Positions 13,375 through 25,355 are shown, numbered from the stretch's first letter. The stretch is 64,000 nucleotides of DNA from Eucalyptus grandis (GCF_016545825.1 NC_052619.1:67900115-67964114), one strand, 5' to 3'. A program made the numbers and translations. The notes: generated by a model from the sequence alone, not told the origin.

Positions 13375-13740
13375 CAGGCACCGCCAGAGTGCGTGGCGCA
13401 TGGAGCTCATGCGCTGGCGTCAAGAGACTAGTCAAAACCGATTCGACTGGTCGCGGTCCGATCGGTTCCCAGCTCGACCATCCGGTCCAGCCACCCGGTC
13501 CGACCGGTTGATCGGTTTGGTCAACGGTTGACCGGGTCGGGATCGGTCAATAGGTCGGGTCGGGTCGTTCGCGAATCGGGTCGGGTCCGGGTCATTGACG
13601 TCATCGTGACGTTAGCACCCGCGTGCTTCGCATGTGTGAGCCGCACGCCCGCGTGCCCACGCGTGAGGGTGAGTGCTTGACGCCCAGGCCACGCGTGGCT
13701 GCGCGTGGGGCCGCATGGGGCCTCCCCCGGTGATGTGCCG
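13375..13740 (-). other. CpG-rich copia leader with hairpins
   Basis: GC-rich island in an AT-rich element, between the primer site and the expected gag start. It contains ggtcaa-cgg-ttgacc (13519-13533), a perfect 6-bp hairpin, and many ccggt/accgg repeats. A related leader is at 22880-23280. It may be a packaging or dimerisation region; that is inference. Confidence 0.5.
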
Positions 13741-13884
13741 CCCACGGTTGTGCTCATCTCATCAAGCCCAGTCCGAATATGTGATTTAATTTTATTTTTA
13801 TTGAACAAAAAATCATGAAAATCACAAATTAGGGCAAAATCTTATGCGTTCAAGTTCTAAGGTTATGGTTTCTCTGATACCACA

Positions 13885-14341
13885 TGTTGGATGCAAATTG
13901 CACAATCTCAAGATCTTCATAACTAGAACAAGAACATGCATAATTTAGTAGAAAGATTAACGCACTTGTTTTGGGATCCATCGTTCTTGAAGTGGAAGCG
14001 GAAACACAATATTCCACGTGTAAGTCCTTCTCTTCTATTGCCCTCTGTATCACTGGCTCAATGAGGCAGCCCCCTCATGTTTAGCGTTAGTTAAACACTC
14101 CTTAGGTGAGGATATACGTGAGAATTATGGTTAGAGGAGATACTTGAGTACTATTTATAGAGTTTCCAGTCAGGCCCTCTTATTACGGCTAAGCTCAACT
14201 CGGCCCACACTTAGCCAGTCCCATATTAGACTAATTAAGAAACCTTCTATCTCATCTTAGACCAACCCTATTTTACAGTAACCATAAAAACAGTAAATTA
14301 CAATATCAATTAATGTAGTTCACATTAGGAAAACTCTTACA
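13885..14341 (-). repeat. 5' LTR of the unit A copia
   Basis: Partner of 8130-8586, adjoining the initiator-Met primer site at 13871-13882. Confidence 0.9.
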
Positions 14342-14651
14342 ATATATGCTAAAAGTTAGGAAAATGAATTTTTTAATCTGAAAATGAAAAATATTTTCCT
14401 GGGGTTTGATTTTCCGAAGATTATTTTCCTATATTATGAAATTTTCTTCGAAATAATGACACCCTCTATTGCGGTTGTCTATGAAAACCAGGGTGGTCCT
14501 TACTTGTCGTTATGGAAAATATAAGAAAGCTCGCTAGTTAGGTTGTTCATAAAATTTGAGCTAGGTTGATCGTTTTACTTACGTTCATGTATTGAAAATT
14601 TCGACATGATCTTTGTATATTATACATAAACAATTTATAGTAAATATTTAC

Positions 14652-14721
14652 TTGACATTGAATATCAATCCCCGCCTCCTTGTACTCAAGGTCGATGCTC
14701 CTCGAGAACATTGCCATAAAA
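14652..14721 (-). pseudogene. KCR-like unit A, penultimate exon
   Basis: About 70-bp exon giving MAMFSRSIDLEYKEAGIDIQCQ on the complement, shown here only as key parts: a Phe-Ser-Arg-Ser start, LEYKEAGIDIQC end, then a GT donor. It corresponds to the segment after the catalytic YxxxK of KCR. Equivalent exons are at about 17273-17341 (B), 27395-27464 (C), 50229-50298 (D) and 52998-53068 (E). No earlier exons lie upstream in unit A; the sequence passes into the A/D spacer. Confidence 0.75.
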
Positions 14722-14829
14722 CTGCGATTAACAAACAAATTACAATTCTTACTCAAGACCGATGCTCCTCGAGAACATTACCATAAAACTGCAATTAACA
14801 AACAAAAAAGAATTCTCATTTAGCATATG

Positions 14830-15290
14830 CAAAGTCCACGATGATACGGTCTGGTCTCCTCCATTGACGGAGGAGGTGAGGTGACGCCGGCTATTTGACA
14901 GAGAGAGCGAGGCGGCTTAGAAGTGGTGGATGGTGTCTATGGACGAGGAAATGTCGAGGCCGCATCTTTCTATTGGTTGGGACGGTGACCGGCGGTCGCG
15001 ACTGTGGCGGCGGCAAGGTGGCCAGGTAGAGAGGATGAGCTGAAGCGGTCGTCCCAGTTGAAGACTAGCTTTCTTAGTTGCATAACTGTTAAGAAGTGAT
15101 CGGTTTACTAGAGAAATCTAGGATAATTATACAAAAAAATCTGGTCATCAGGCGGTAATTGAAGTGCGTGGAGTTGTCTAGACCTTTTGTAGAAAAATTT
15201 TAGACAAGATATGAGTGAATGGGTTAAAAAGAAGACACGAAGCCTGTGTCTTTGCCTCTTGTAAATCTCCGTATAAATAGGCATGACGGG
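14830..15290. repeat. Spacer shared by units A and D, copy 1
   Basis: Closely matches 50340-50810 (for example gatacggtctggtctcctcc, and the GC-rich gaggtgacgccggctatttg part). It holds a clear inverted repeat, ctcc-attgac-ggag, and a TATA-like box. No recognisable protein. The match supports duplication of the A-B block to D-E. Confidence 0.75.
15272..15279 (+). promoter_or_regulatory. TATA-like box in the A/B spacer
   Basis: tataaata at 15272-15279 in context ccgtataaatag, kept in the duplicate spacer at 50787-50794. A short ATG frame (MASIVPRT, then stop) starts near 15409 in both copies. Whether anything is transcribed is unknown. Confidence 0.4.
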
Positions 15291-15627
15291 CATTGTAGAA
15301 GAAAAAAAAGAGATTAAAAAAAAAAAAAAACTATTCCTTCCCTTAACGTGGAATGCACACTACAATCCAATGAACTTTCCCTTCCTTTCTTGTGCTTCTA
15401 ATCATCCCATGGCTAGTATTGTCCCTCGTACATAAACTCTTGGTTCATGCTTAAAAATTTTCGGCCACCGATGAAATGTCACACTCCCTCTAACATGGAA
15501 CGCCACACTCCATCTAAATGGAAGCTGTAATTGGACAGTATTTGTGGAACCCGCACCATTTTTTGATTTTTATAATATTAACTACTAAAGACCTCAAAAA
15601 CAATGCTTATACCAACTTTTAGATACA

Positions 15628-15660
15628 TATTTATTTATTTATTTATTTATTATTTATTTT
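15628..15660. repeat. (TTTA)n microsatellite
   Basis: Repeated ttta units with one imperfect step, in the 3' flank of unit B. Confidence 0.85.
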
Positions 15661-16374
15661 CGGAATCTGATTTCATTATAAGTGAAGTAAAGATAGGAGA
15701 GGACAACGATTTTAAGCGGGCCCAGTGGTGGAAACCTTATTAAGCACACAACCAAGAGCTTTTACAGCATAATATGACAATTCCAAAAGAGCCACGACAG
15801 GCTTTTTAAGACCATGCACCCTAGACACCCAACATCAAAGGCGGTGCCGTCCGAGAATTATTGTGGCGCATGGCCATGGATGGCCATCGTGCTCCAACCC
15901 CTCCTTTTCTCATCCATTTTACGTAGCGTTGACCATACCAAATGATGAATGCCTCTGTGGCACGCACCACGAACCCTTGCACCGCATGTAACCAGTAAGG
16001 GTTGCGCTGACGCTCGTACCCGATCCACCGCACACTTGCTCCGCTAAACATCTCGGGAGACGGCAAGAGCATCGAGCACCTCCTCGACATGGTCATCTTT
16101 GTAGCTATGAAAAGGGGGACCTATATCAGGAGAATTCGAGAATATGTCAATTTCCACTTTTTTGGACCGTATATGGCTGGTATTGGGGTACGGTTTTGGG
16201 GGTCAGCAGTAAGTGAGTGAGGCATGCAGGGTTAATAAATTTACCGACCCATTTCACTTATTACAAAAGTATACAATCAGTATTGCACGCTTCTTTCCAT
16301 AGAATGTTTTTTTTTTTTTTTTTGTAGTTTTTATAGTATAATATCACTCCATGAGAATTGTCCAAAAAGTCATA

Positions 16375-16667
16375 AACCTATTATACAGTGAGCAATTTAG
16401 TTTTAAACCTTTTAAATATATCAATTTAATCATAAACCTTTGGACGATTTACTTAGTCCTAAACTTTTTAATTGTGCTAATTTTATTATAAACCTTTTGA
16501 AGATTTGTCGATTTAGTCTTAAACTTATTATTTGGATATTCAACCGAAAGGGCCACATTGCCAAATCATCAAAACGTTTAGGACTAATTGGATGAATGTT
16601 TATGACTAAATTGATACAATTGAAATGTATTGAATTGGGCTTCGTATAATAAATTTAATACTTTCAG
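16375..16667. repeat. Foldback MITE in unit B intron
   Basis: Inverted-repeat element: left aaagtcataaacctattata, right complement reads gaaagtattaaatttattat. The interior repeats ctaaac/ttaattgt/ataaacctttt units inverted around a middle ggccacattgccaaat. Copies occupy the same intron of units C and E. Confidence 0.6.
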
Positions 16668-17765
16668 GACAATATAGCATCTTTCGAGAACACCTACCTT
16701 TTAGGAGAACTCACAAGTGAAACGGCAAATAAGTGATTGCATAGTCTGGCTGGAATGAAACATGACAATATTTTCCCATGGACCACGAAATAGGCTGGAT
16801 TATACGACCCCCAACATGCGTTACGGAATTGTTGCTAATCGCCAAGTACCTGGGCTTCTAATCATCTTTTATCTATTTGTGAAGTCATGGAGAATGAGAA
16901 CTTGCCCCTAGTCTTTATTCTTTGGGCTAAATATCACTTATTGAACAAGATTAAATTGATCTATTGGAACATGAGTGGTTGTCACATTATTGGAAGAGAA
17001 AGTATATTATGCATCCATTTTACTACTAACGAGGAGAAATCAGTCAATCAGTTTCAATAAAGTGATTGAGAGTTATGAAGGAAAATTCATCAGTGTCTGA
17101 TTTTCTTTTTTTTAAAAAGAAAAAAAAATGTAAACATTATAACAATGTTCTTCCGCGAATTTATGAGTGTTTAGTAAAGAGCAAAAGAAAGGACAAAAGA
17201 AAGGGGACACAAGAATTCTAACCATATCATCACAATATCTAAATGATATATGATTTTTCTCATATATTTACCTAAAGCTTAATATCAATCCCTTGTCTCT
17301 TGTACTTCAAACTGATGCTTTTGAGAACATTACCAAATAACTGCAACAAATCACATTGTTCTATCAAGTTCACATGATTGAACTATAATAATAAATATGA
17401 TTTAGACTTTGACACTGTTGCAAGGTCCTTTTAGATCTAAATAATGTCAAACCTACTAAATAGCTGGAACGTTAAGCGATGCACAAACTTTTATCCGTCG
17501 TTGAATTTGATTAACTTCTTATTACTACTTATAGTCCATCACATTGTTTACCATGTCAAATTTGTATATAGCTACAATGCTGATATAGCTACAGTCCTAA
17601 AAGGAAATTAGTAAGAAAGTGAAGACTTTTGCGATATATATTAACAAATTACCGAAAAAGAAGGCACAAAACTGGAGGAAAATCGAAACGTACGCTTTGG
17701 TGGAGGCATACAAGGTCAGAAGAGGAAACGAAGGGATACACACGGAGGAACCAGAACCACTGTTC

Positions 17766-17811
17766 AAGATCGCTCCTCTCACTGACCAAAAAAAAAAGAT
17801 CGCTCCTCTCT
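17766..17811 (-). other. 30-bp in-frame insertion in unit B central exon
   Basis: The sequence gatcgctcctctc occurs twice, separated by actgacc and ten A. Unit C has it once. The 30-bp gain adds ten residues (FFFWSVRGAI) just before the catalytic GSGS segment, without shifting the frame. Confidence 0.75.
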
Positions 17812-18341
17812 TCCTCTTCAACGTTCCATTGATCACTCCCTTCGTCGCCCACAACGCTGCGTTGACGTTCACTCTCAACATGCTCTCCATCAACTCTCGA
17901 TCCACCTCGTGAAAGCACCTCGGGTACGGATAAGCCGACCCCGCGTTGTTGACGAGCAACCCGACGTCGATCCCTTCTGTGGCTCCCGCAATGGCTGCCT
18001 CTATCTCCTCTCCGCTCAGCTTCGTGAGGTCCGTGACCCCGGTCTTGACCTAGACAAACCATCTCATGCGTCGGATATACCATCACTCGGGAATTCAGGC
18101 GAATTTTTAACGTATGGCATATGAAGTGCTAACTATGTGATGGACCTCGGTCGTTGCTCTGAATCTATCCCTCAGCTCACTCGAGGTGGCTTCGAGTTTG
18201 CTGGGGTTCCAGCTAATGAGCCCAAGGTTGAGGCCCTTGGAGGCGAGCTCGAAGACCAGGGCTTTCCTGATGCCGTCGGTGGTGCTGGTGACAACGGCCC
18301 ATGAGCCATAGTCCTACAAGTCCTTTGGGTTCCTTAGGAAG

Positions 18342-18921
18342 TGTTAAAATATGACTCGAGTTTAAATTTGGAAACCAAATTTGTCAATAAAGAAAATAGG
18401 AGGGGTTCTTCTGCTTACCTACGTGAGACGTCACCAAAGAGAGAATCTGGCTGTGGGCCCAAGTGGGCACACATATAAAACAGATATAATTTCCTTTCGA
18501 GAGAGTGTGTCGAGCGGCCGAAGACCTACGTAAAAGGAGAAGCTGCACGCCACTGAAGCATCGTTGTTGATCGAAGCGCCATTCTTATTTTGAGTGCCAT
18601 GGTTTTCTTTGTTTGTGAGAGACATTCATAGGTGCTGGGTGCTTGGCTTTGGGTCTTCATGTTTTTCGTGCGACAAAGCTTATTCGTGATTTACATCCAA
18701 GAAAGATTGATGTATTGGGTGTAAATTGGGGCTTGGGAAACACCGAGAGAGTGTTTGAGTGACTTGAGTGTGTAATTTCTTTGTATCGCTTCATCTATAG
18801 TGAAATTCGTTGCTGCTCTCCCCGTGGATGTAGGTCTTTACGACTGAACCACGTAAATCTGGTGTTCGATTTATTTTCTTTTTCTATTTATATTTATTCG
18901 ATCGCTCGCCCTATCGCAACA
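18342..18921 (+). repeat. 5' LTR of the unit B copia
   Basis: 580 bp; pairs with 21261-21903. Adjoins the initiator-Met primer site. Confidence 0.93.
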
Positions 18922-18962
18922 AGTGGTATCAGAGCCAGGCTTGGCTAAATTGAAGCGAATCG

Positions 18963-21075
18963 ATGGCGACAGAAGAAGTAAAAGTGAGAATTGACAGATT
19001 TGATGGGAATGATTTTAGTTTCTAGAAGATGCAGATTGAAGATTATCTTTACCAGATGAAACTGCACTTGCCATTGTCTGAGGAGAAACCAGAGACGATG
19101 AAGCAAGCTGATTGGGATTTGCTTGATAGACGAGCTATGGGTGTTATTCAGCTGACGTTGGCTCGTAATGTCGCGTTTAACATCTTAAAGGAGAAGACCA
19201 CTGCTGATTTGATGCAAGCCCTGTCAGATATGTACGAGAAGCCCTCTACGATCAATAAGGTCCATTTGATGCGATGTCTGTTTAATTTGAAGATAAGTGA
19301 AGGTGCGTCAGTTGCAGATCATATCAATGAATTCAATGTGATTGTTAGTCAATTGAGTTCAGTTGAGATTGACTTTGAAGATGAGGTACGTGCTTTGATT
19401 CTGTTATCCTCATTGCCTAATAGTTGGAATACTACTGTTACTACTGTTAGTAATTCCTCTAGGTCAACAAGTTTGATGTTTGATGGGGTTTGAGATTTGA
19501 TTCTGAGTGAGGATATTCGTAGAAGAGAATTTGGCGAACCTGTATCTGTTGCTTTAGTAAGTGAAAATAGAGGAAGATCTAGAACACGTGTGGGTAAGAG
19601 TGGTACTAATATGAACATACGTAGTCAATCTAGGGTTGTTGATTATGTCTGTTGGAGTTATGGCAAGAGAGGGCATCTTAGAAGGGATTGCCTCAAGCTG
19701 AAAAATGAGAAGGGTAAGGAAATTATAGTTGATTCTACAGATAATGTTGCAGCTGTAGCAGAAAATACTGATTATGTCTTGTTTGTTACTAATGATTTAT
19801 TGTTTGATGGATGGATTATGGATTATGGTTGTTCTTTTCATGTCACACCAAATAGAAACTGGTTTATCACTTATCAGTGCACGGGTAGTGGTAAAGTCCA
19901 GTTAGGGAATAACGTTGAGTGTGATGTTGTGGGTGTTGGTGATGTTAAAATCAGAATGCATGATGGTATCGTGAGGACATTGACTGGAGTGAGGCATGTT
20001 CCAGAATTGAAAAAGAACTTTAATTTCTTTGGGTGCCATAGATTTAGCTGGTTGCAGGTATTCTTCAAAAGGTGGAGTTCTGAAGGTTGTTCGAGGTGTC
20101 TTGGTGATAATGAAAGGAATCAAGCATGGAGGTCTATATAAACTTCAAAGTGAGACAGTGACAAATTTCACTATGGAGACGTTGGATGCATTTGTTCGAG
20201 AGTCTTTTGACTGCTCGAGGAAGACCTGGGTGTTTGTGCCAAGGCACAAGTTTGATGTTGGTGTTAGGATCTCGCAGTCAAGAGCTTTGATCGAGATGGA
20301 GACTAGTAAGTTGATCAAGCATGTGCGGACTGACAATAACATGTAGTTCTGCTCGGAGCTGACAAATAAATTCTTCATGAAAGAGAGCATAGTGAAACAC
20401 CACACTAGTGCCAATAAATCACAACAATTTGCAGAATTGACGAGAAGAACATTACTAGAGACGGCCCACAAAATTATCTCTAGTGCTGGTATTGCTAGGA
20501 GAATCCTAGCTGATGTGCTTAGTACGATAAGCTGCTTGGTGAAAAGATCCCCATCAACTACTATTGAATGGCGGATTCCTGAAAAAGTGTGGTTAGGTAA
20601 CGTTGCTGGTTATTCCATTATTAGAATGTTTAGTTGTCCATGTTATTTTCGAGTGAGTGATGGTAAGCTCGATTGGAGGGCAAGGTGCATATTCCATGGC
20701 TATGCACAATGTGAGCGGGGCGATCGGTTGTGGTGCCCAGATAAAAATTCACCTATTAACAGTAGAGAAATTACCCTTAATGAGTCTCCAGTACTTCTGG
20801 CTAAGAGTGTTTGTGGCAGTGTTAATACGGATCTGGATGGTGTTCAGCTTGAGGTGGAGTTGCGACCAGAAACTCTTGAGGTAGCGTATACAGGTACTAG
20901 CAAAGTAATCAACATAGATGGTGCTTGTAGCGAGGTGGAGCTTATAGAGCCAACGGTTGCTGTAACTGCTGAAATTAACAAGGTACGATTTGATCTCCTG
21001 ACAGATATGGATACAACAATAGTTTTACTTTATCTGTGGTTGAGGAGGTTGCGTCGGAAAATCCTTGTGGAGTAG
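18963..21075 (+). pseudogene. copia gag-protease-integrase remnant
   Basis: ATG at 18963 starts a gag frame (MATEEVKVRIDRFDGNDF) with a stop in place of a likely Trp near 19023. A long gag ORF follows to 19493 with the DUF4219/UBN2-type pattern (MQIEDYLYQMKLHLPL, SDMYEKPS, LMRCLFNLKISEG). 19497-20141 has the knuckle, with its second Cys changed to Tyr (CWSYGKRGHLRRDC), and the protease motif DSG changed to DYG (WIMDYGCSFH). 20029-20346 and 20377-21075 carry the integrase start (RKTWVFVPRHKFD) and its C-terminal part (YFRVSDGKLDWRARCIFHGY). Frameshifts separate these blocks. Confidence 0.85.
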
Positions 21076-21260
21076 TTAAAGATGCATGTGGAGTTGGTAT
21101 TCTGATGAGCTCCTTGGTTATGGTGAAGTTCAAGCGAGGCTTGGACTTGGATAATATTTGTGGCGGTTGAGCCCATTGGGGCTATGAGAAAATAGCGGCA
21201 TAATTTGAATTTTTGCGAAGCGATTGCAATTTGGCTCAAACGTCGAGCCAATGTGGAGAT

Positions 21261-21903
21261 TGTTAAAATATGACTCAAGTTTGAATTTGGAAACTGAATT
21301 TGTCAATAAAGAAAATAGGAGGGGTTCTTCAGCTTACTTGTGTGAGACGTCATCGAAGAGAGAATCAGGTCGTGGGCCCAACTGGGCACACATATAAAAA
21401 AAATATAATTTCCTTCCGAGAGAGTGTGTGTCGAGCGGCCGAAGACCTACGTAAAAGGAGAAGCCGCATGCCACCGAAGCATCGTTGTTGATCGAAGCGC
21501 CGTTCTTATTTTGAGTGCCATGGTTTTCTTTGTTTGTGAGAGACATTCATAGGTGCTGGGTGCTTGGCTTTGGGTCTTCATGTTTGTCGTGCAACAAAAC
21601 TTATTCGTGATTTACATTCAAGAAAGATTGGTGTATTGGGTGTAATTGGGGCTTGGGAAACACTGAAAGAGTGTTTGAGTGACTTGAGTGTGTAATCCCA
21701 TTGTATCATTTGATCTATAGAACACCGAGAAAGTGTTTGAGTGACTTGAGTGTGTAATCTCCTTGTATCGTTTGATCTATAGTGAAATTCATTGCTACTT
21801 TTCCCGTGGATGTAGGTCTTTACAACTGAACCACGTAAATCTGGTATCCGATTTATTTTCTTTTTTTGTTTATATTTGTTCGATCGCTCGCCCTATCACA
21901 ACA
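21261..21903 (+). repeat. 3' LTR of the unit B copia
   Basis: 643 bp, 63 bp longer than the 5' LTR because a segment with gtgtttgagtgacttgagtg is tandemly repeated near 21656-21785. Confidence 0.9.
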
Positions 21904-22053
21904 GGAAGTGGCATGCAGCCATCGGGCGTAGGCGAGTAGGTTCTTGAAGAGCGAGATGAAGCATAGTACGGTGGCCGTGGCGATCAAGAAGTCCGCAAGT
22001 ACCATTGCTTTGTGCGGAGTGTGGTTTCACCAGATAAAGTAGTGGTGGCAATC

Positions 22054-22060
22054 ATTTATA
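22054..22060 (-). promoter_or_regulatory. TATA box of KCR-like unit B
   Basis: On the - strand tataaat in context gacgtctataaatgattgcc, about 50 bp upstream of the ATG at 22005. Spacing fits a plant core promoter with a short leader. The leader (ccactactttatctggtgaa) is shared with unit E. Confidence 0.5.
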
Positions 22061-22735
22061 GACGTCTCTCACCTCACTGCTCTGGACAACTCCGCGATGT
22101 ACCATCTCTCCTCACCCGTCCGAAAGATAGTTTTGTACCCGGATATTCCTATTGTAAATTGTCAGAGTGTAAATTATTTTCTCGCAGTGATCTATATATA
22201 TTATATTTCGTTGATATGTGCATGATGAGATGCAATAAAGATGCCGGTTTGTCTTAATGTGATGTGATGTGATGTCGTTAAGAGGAGTCTGAATAGTTAT
22301 ATTTTAAATGAAGTATAAATAGGATGATTTTAGAAGATAGTCAACTGCTAATAATAGAATGTTTCAAAAAAAAAATGATCTTCCTTTTTCTCTCACACTC
22401 CATAAAAAAGAACGAACAAAAGGCAATTTCATTTCTATTTTAAGAAAACAATTAACATTAATGCTGAAGAATGTGAATACTTTCTTCGTAATTGTACTTG
22501 GACCATTGTGAAATCGTATTGTCCATCGTTCACTTGTGATTCAACATATGTTCCTAGGTAATTCATTTATTACGCAATAAACATGTTAGTTGTTTCTTCC
22601 GCCATCTTTCATCCCTCATTGGTCTTAGAGCCTGTGTCATGATATTTATCTTGTTTTTTTGTTGAATTTTCTCGCAAACTACTTGATATGAGGATTAAGA
22701 GGATGAATTTCATATTGTTTGAATGTTCATAGATT
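22061..22735. other. Upstream region of unit B, no gene seen
   Basis: AT-rich with a few short simple repeats (tgatgtgatgtgatg near 22256). No ORF or motif I can assign. Confidence 0.4.
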
Positions 22736-22879
22736 AGAAATTGCAACATGAATCATCGAAAACAAACGAAAGCAATGAATGGCTTTGGAGGTCGTGGACG
22801 ACCATCTTTGTTTTGGCCATCTTTCGGAATATTTTTCGGCCAAATTCAATTTTTGAATATATGAAATGAAAGTATTTGT

Positions 22880-25355
22880 CGAGATGATCATAACGGTGGG
22901 TGACATGCCACCGGACGACGCCAAACGCGCTTACACGTGCCAGAAGCCGCTGTGTGTAAGCCCCACCCACATGCCGAGAATGCCCAGCACATGACCGCCA
23001 CGCATGCGTTGGCGAATCAATGTGGGCTGACGTCAACGATGACATTACCAACAGTCGGTAATTGACCTACCGACTGGTGACCCGACCAACTAGAGATCCA
23101 ATCTGACCTGGATGAAGACATAACTATAAGACTCGACCATGTTGATTGGTTAGGTAATTAGATCGATTGGATAGGCCATAAGCCACATTGGCTTGCCGTC
23201 GCATGTGCCACATGCACTAACCACTCAAACAGCGCGTGTGGGAGTCCACTTGGCGCGTGGTTGGTGGTGTTTGGTTCGTATGAATATACTCTACCTTATG
23301 ATGTATTTGTTTTACATGTTTGAATCTTTTAAAGGTGTAAAAATGCGTACAAAACCCTAAATACGCATAATTTTTAGGGTATAAGCGAATTGTTTATTCC
23401 TTCAAACTTGTATTTCTCTATGGTTTTGGAAATACATAAGTTAGTCTACATGTAAATGACCACATATATGTCATGTAGAGCTTGGCTTGATGATAGCATG
23501 TATATGCTTTGATATGCTTGCAATTTCCTAGTTTCGAATAAACTCGAATATGGTTGTAGATCCTTGATCTTTTCACTACATCATGAATTCCGCTTTCGAT
23601 TATAGTTGTTGTATGAATGTCTGTACATTTATTCACATCATGCTATGATTTTTTATATTAATTGAAAATGTAGAAATTACATGAAGTCATATAATTATTT
23701 TTTTTAGTAAAAGTTGTAGGTTGGAAGTATTCAAAGGAGTCTTTACATAGAACTTGACATTTACACAAATTAAACTAATTAATGACAGTAAAATAATTGT
23801 ACACAAAAGCTGATTGAGAATATAGTGAATTTTTGTTTCTGTACATTTTATTGAATTATCATTAACTTAGTTTGTCTTTTCTACAAATTAAATGTGTATT
23901 AATGTAGAAAATGTGCTACTATTGATTCTGCGTTTATTATGTCAATGTGGCTATAGAAATTGATTATGTTTTCGGCATCAAAGACCATTGTGGCCGACTT
24001 CAATAAGGGTGAAAAGATGAATGGTTATAATTATGATAGTTTGCATTAAAAGGTTCAGTACATCTTTAACGGGTAGGAGGTTTTGGAAACCCTCAACAAC
24101 ACCATGGATAAACTTGAGCATGGAACCTCATTTCAGCACAGAAGATATAAAAAAATTTATAAAGCTTGGAAAAAGAAAAATAGTATTACTTGCATCACGT
24201 TACTGAGTTGTATGTAGGTTGATATCATATATGAATTTGAAGGTTATGATAAAGCTCAAGTAATGTGGACTGCCTTGAAAGATAAGATTATGAATACATC
24301 CGCCATAAAGTTAAGGAGACTCATCATCAAATTTGACACATATTGAAACCACTCAAATCTAATGATGAGGCAGCATCTTCAAGTAATGTTAAACATGATA
24401 TGTGAGATGAAGTTGATAGGTTACACTCCTTACTAATGAACAGCAAGTTCATGCTATTATAAGGATTCTTTTTGACAGTTTTGAGCATATAAAAATCAAC
24501 ATGACGCATAATGAGAATATTATCATTTTTTACGATAGAGCGCGTCATTTGAATTTGAGAATGAATGTCTAAAGGCTGCAAAATCCTCTGTCCATGCTTA
24601 TGTTGCTAAATTGGGCTTCTACAAAGTTTCGAGCTTCAAGCGTATGGGGAACCATAAATTCAACAACAAATGGAAGGAGATTGATTAGGCACCCAATAGA
24701 GTTAAGACCTTCCCATGCAAAAAAACGTGGTGGAAAGAATGACAGGGCTAAGATGGTTGACGCTTTTAAGGCATCGATGGTGAAAGAATTTGAGATGACT
24801 AATAATGATCTCATGAATTATTTCCTTAGGATCGAAGTGAAGCAAAGTGCCAAGGGGATTTTTATTTTAAAAAAAGGATATGCAGAAAATATCATTGAAA
24901 AATTTAATATGAAGAATTGTATTCTAATCAATACACTAATAGAGTGCGGTACCAAACTTTCAAAGTTTGATGATGGTGTCGATGTTGATTTGATATATTA
25001 TAGAAGCTTGATGGGGAGTTTGAGATACTTGACATGCACGGGACCGGATATTATGTATAGTGTTGGAATTATGAGTTGATATATGGAGAAGCTGAAGTCT
25101 TCTCATCTTAAAGATGTAAAAAAGATACTTCGGTGCATCAAAGGTACTACTTTTCATGGCCTACACTACTATCGTTCTGAATCCTTCCAACTTAGAGCTC
25201 ATTTAGATAGTGATTATGTTGGAGATATCAATGATCGAAAGAGCATTACAGATTTTGTATTTTTCTTATGTGAAAATGCTTTCACATGGTTCTCAAAGAA
25301 ACAACCCAGTGTCACTCTATCGACATGTAAACTCGATAATGGAAGGTACATATAG
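22880..25355 (+). mobile_element. Deleted Ty1-copia fragment, no LTRs
   Basis: Same family as the element at 8130-14341: the CpG-rich leader (22880-23280) and the following accttatgatgtatttgttt stretch match that leader in the reverse orientation. It runs on +. gag-like reading near 23970-24060 (ADFNKGEKMNGYNYD). RT tail at 24750-25079 (NDLMNYFLRIEV, GFI-like ILKKGYAENIIEKF, YYRSLMGSLRYL) and RNase H at 25083-25330 (LDSDYVGD, RKSITDFVFFL, PSVTLSTC). It stops at about 25328, where unit C 3'-flank sequence begins. Frame-broken and internally deleted. Confidence 0.8.
23052..23076. other. Perfect 9-bp hairpin in copia leader
   Basis: cagtcggta, loop attgacc, taccgactg. One mismatch further out the stem continues two more pairs. 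It lies in the leader homologous to 13375-13740. Confidence 0.8.

Larger units (their letters stand above)
8130..14341 (-). mobile_element. Ty1-copia retrotransposon with both LTRs, decayed
   Basis: Full-length insertion in the intron of KCR-like unit A. Target duplication atata at 8125-8129 and 14342-14346. LTRs at 8130-8586 and 13885-14341 are both 457 bp and begin tgttggatgc on the + strand. The primer site tctctgatacca, 13871-13882, is complementary to initiator tRNA-Met in the usual copia way. On the other side ttctcccacttgg (8587 on) is the complement of the polypurine tract. So the element runs on -. The interior has no long ORF; coding sequence is ruined by stops. A CpG-rich leader lies at about 13375-13740, next to the primer site. 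Confidence 0.9.
18342..21903 (+). mobile_element. Ty1-copia element in unit B, RT/RNase H deleted
   Basis: Inserted in the N-terminal coding region of KCR-like unit B with duplication ggaag (18337-18341 and 21904-21908). LTRs 18342-18921 and 21261-21903 start tgttaaaatatg and end caaca. Primer site tggtatcagagcc at 18924-18936. The body holds gag, zinc knuckle, protease and integrase remnants but goes straight from integrase-like sequence to the 3' end, so reverse transcriptase and RNase H are missing. It is a non-autonomous, deleted copy. Confidence 0.93.
15821..22005 (-). pseudogene. KCR-like unit B, all exons present, disrupted
   Basis: Very-long-chain 3-ketoacyl-CoA reductase-like gene on -. 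Exons seen: ATG at 22005-22003 with a hydrophobic N-terminus (ADFLIATATVLCFISLF, the ER anchor); Rossmann exon to about 18141; central exon 18049-17694 (VKT, then GIDVGLLVNNAG, CFHEVDRELMES); short exon about 17341-17273; last exon 16120-15821 with an open end. The catalytic Ser (GSGS) and YASTK remain. Defects: copia insertion at 18342-21903; stop TAG in KDL*DYG; Rossmann TGxxxGIG reads TSTTDGIR; a 30-bp in-frame insert in the central exon; a lost donor after the short exon (IKL then stop); and an apparent 1-bp frame change between the first exon's two halves, also in unit E. Not functional as it stands. Confidence 0.8.

Noticed and set aside
17909..18124. + strand ORF antisense to KCR unit B (also 53457-53663 and 27761-28207)
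   Set aside because: Shadow of the KCR central exon on the opposite strand; no independent motif.
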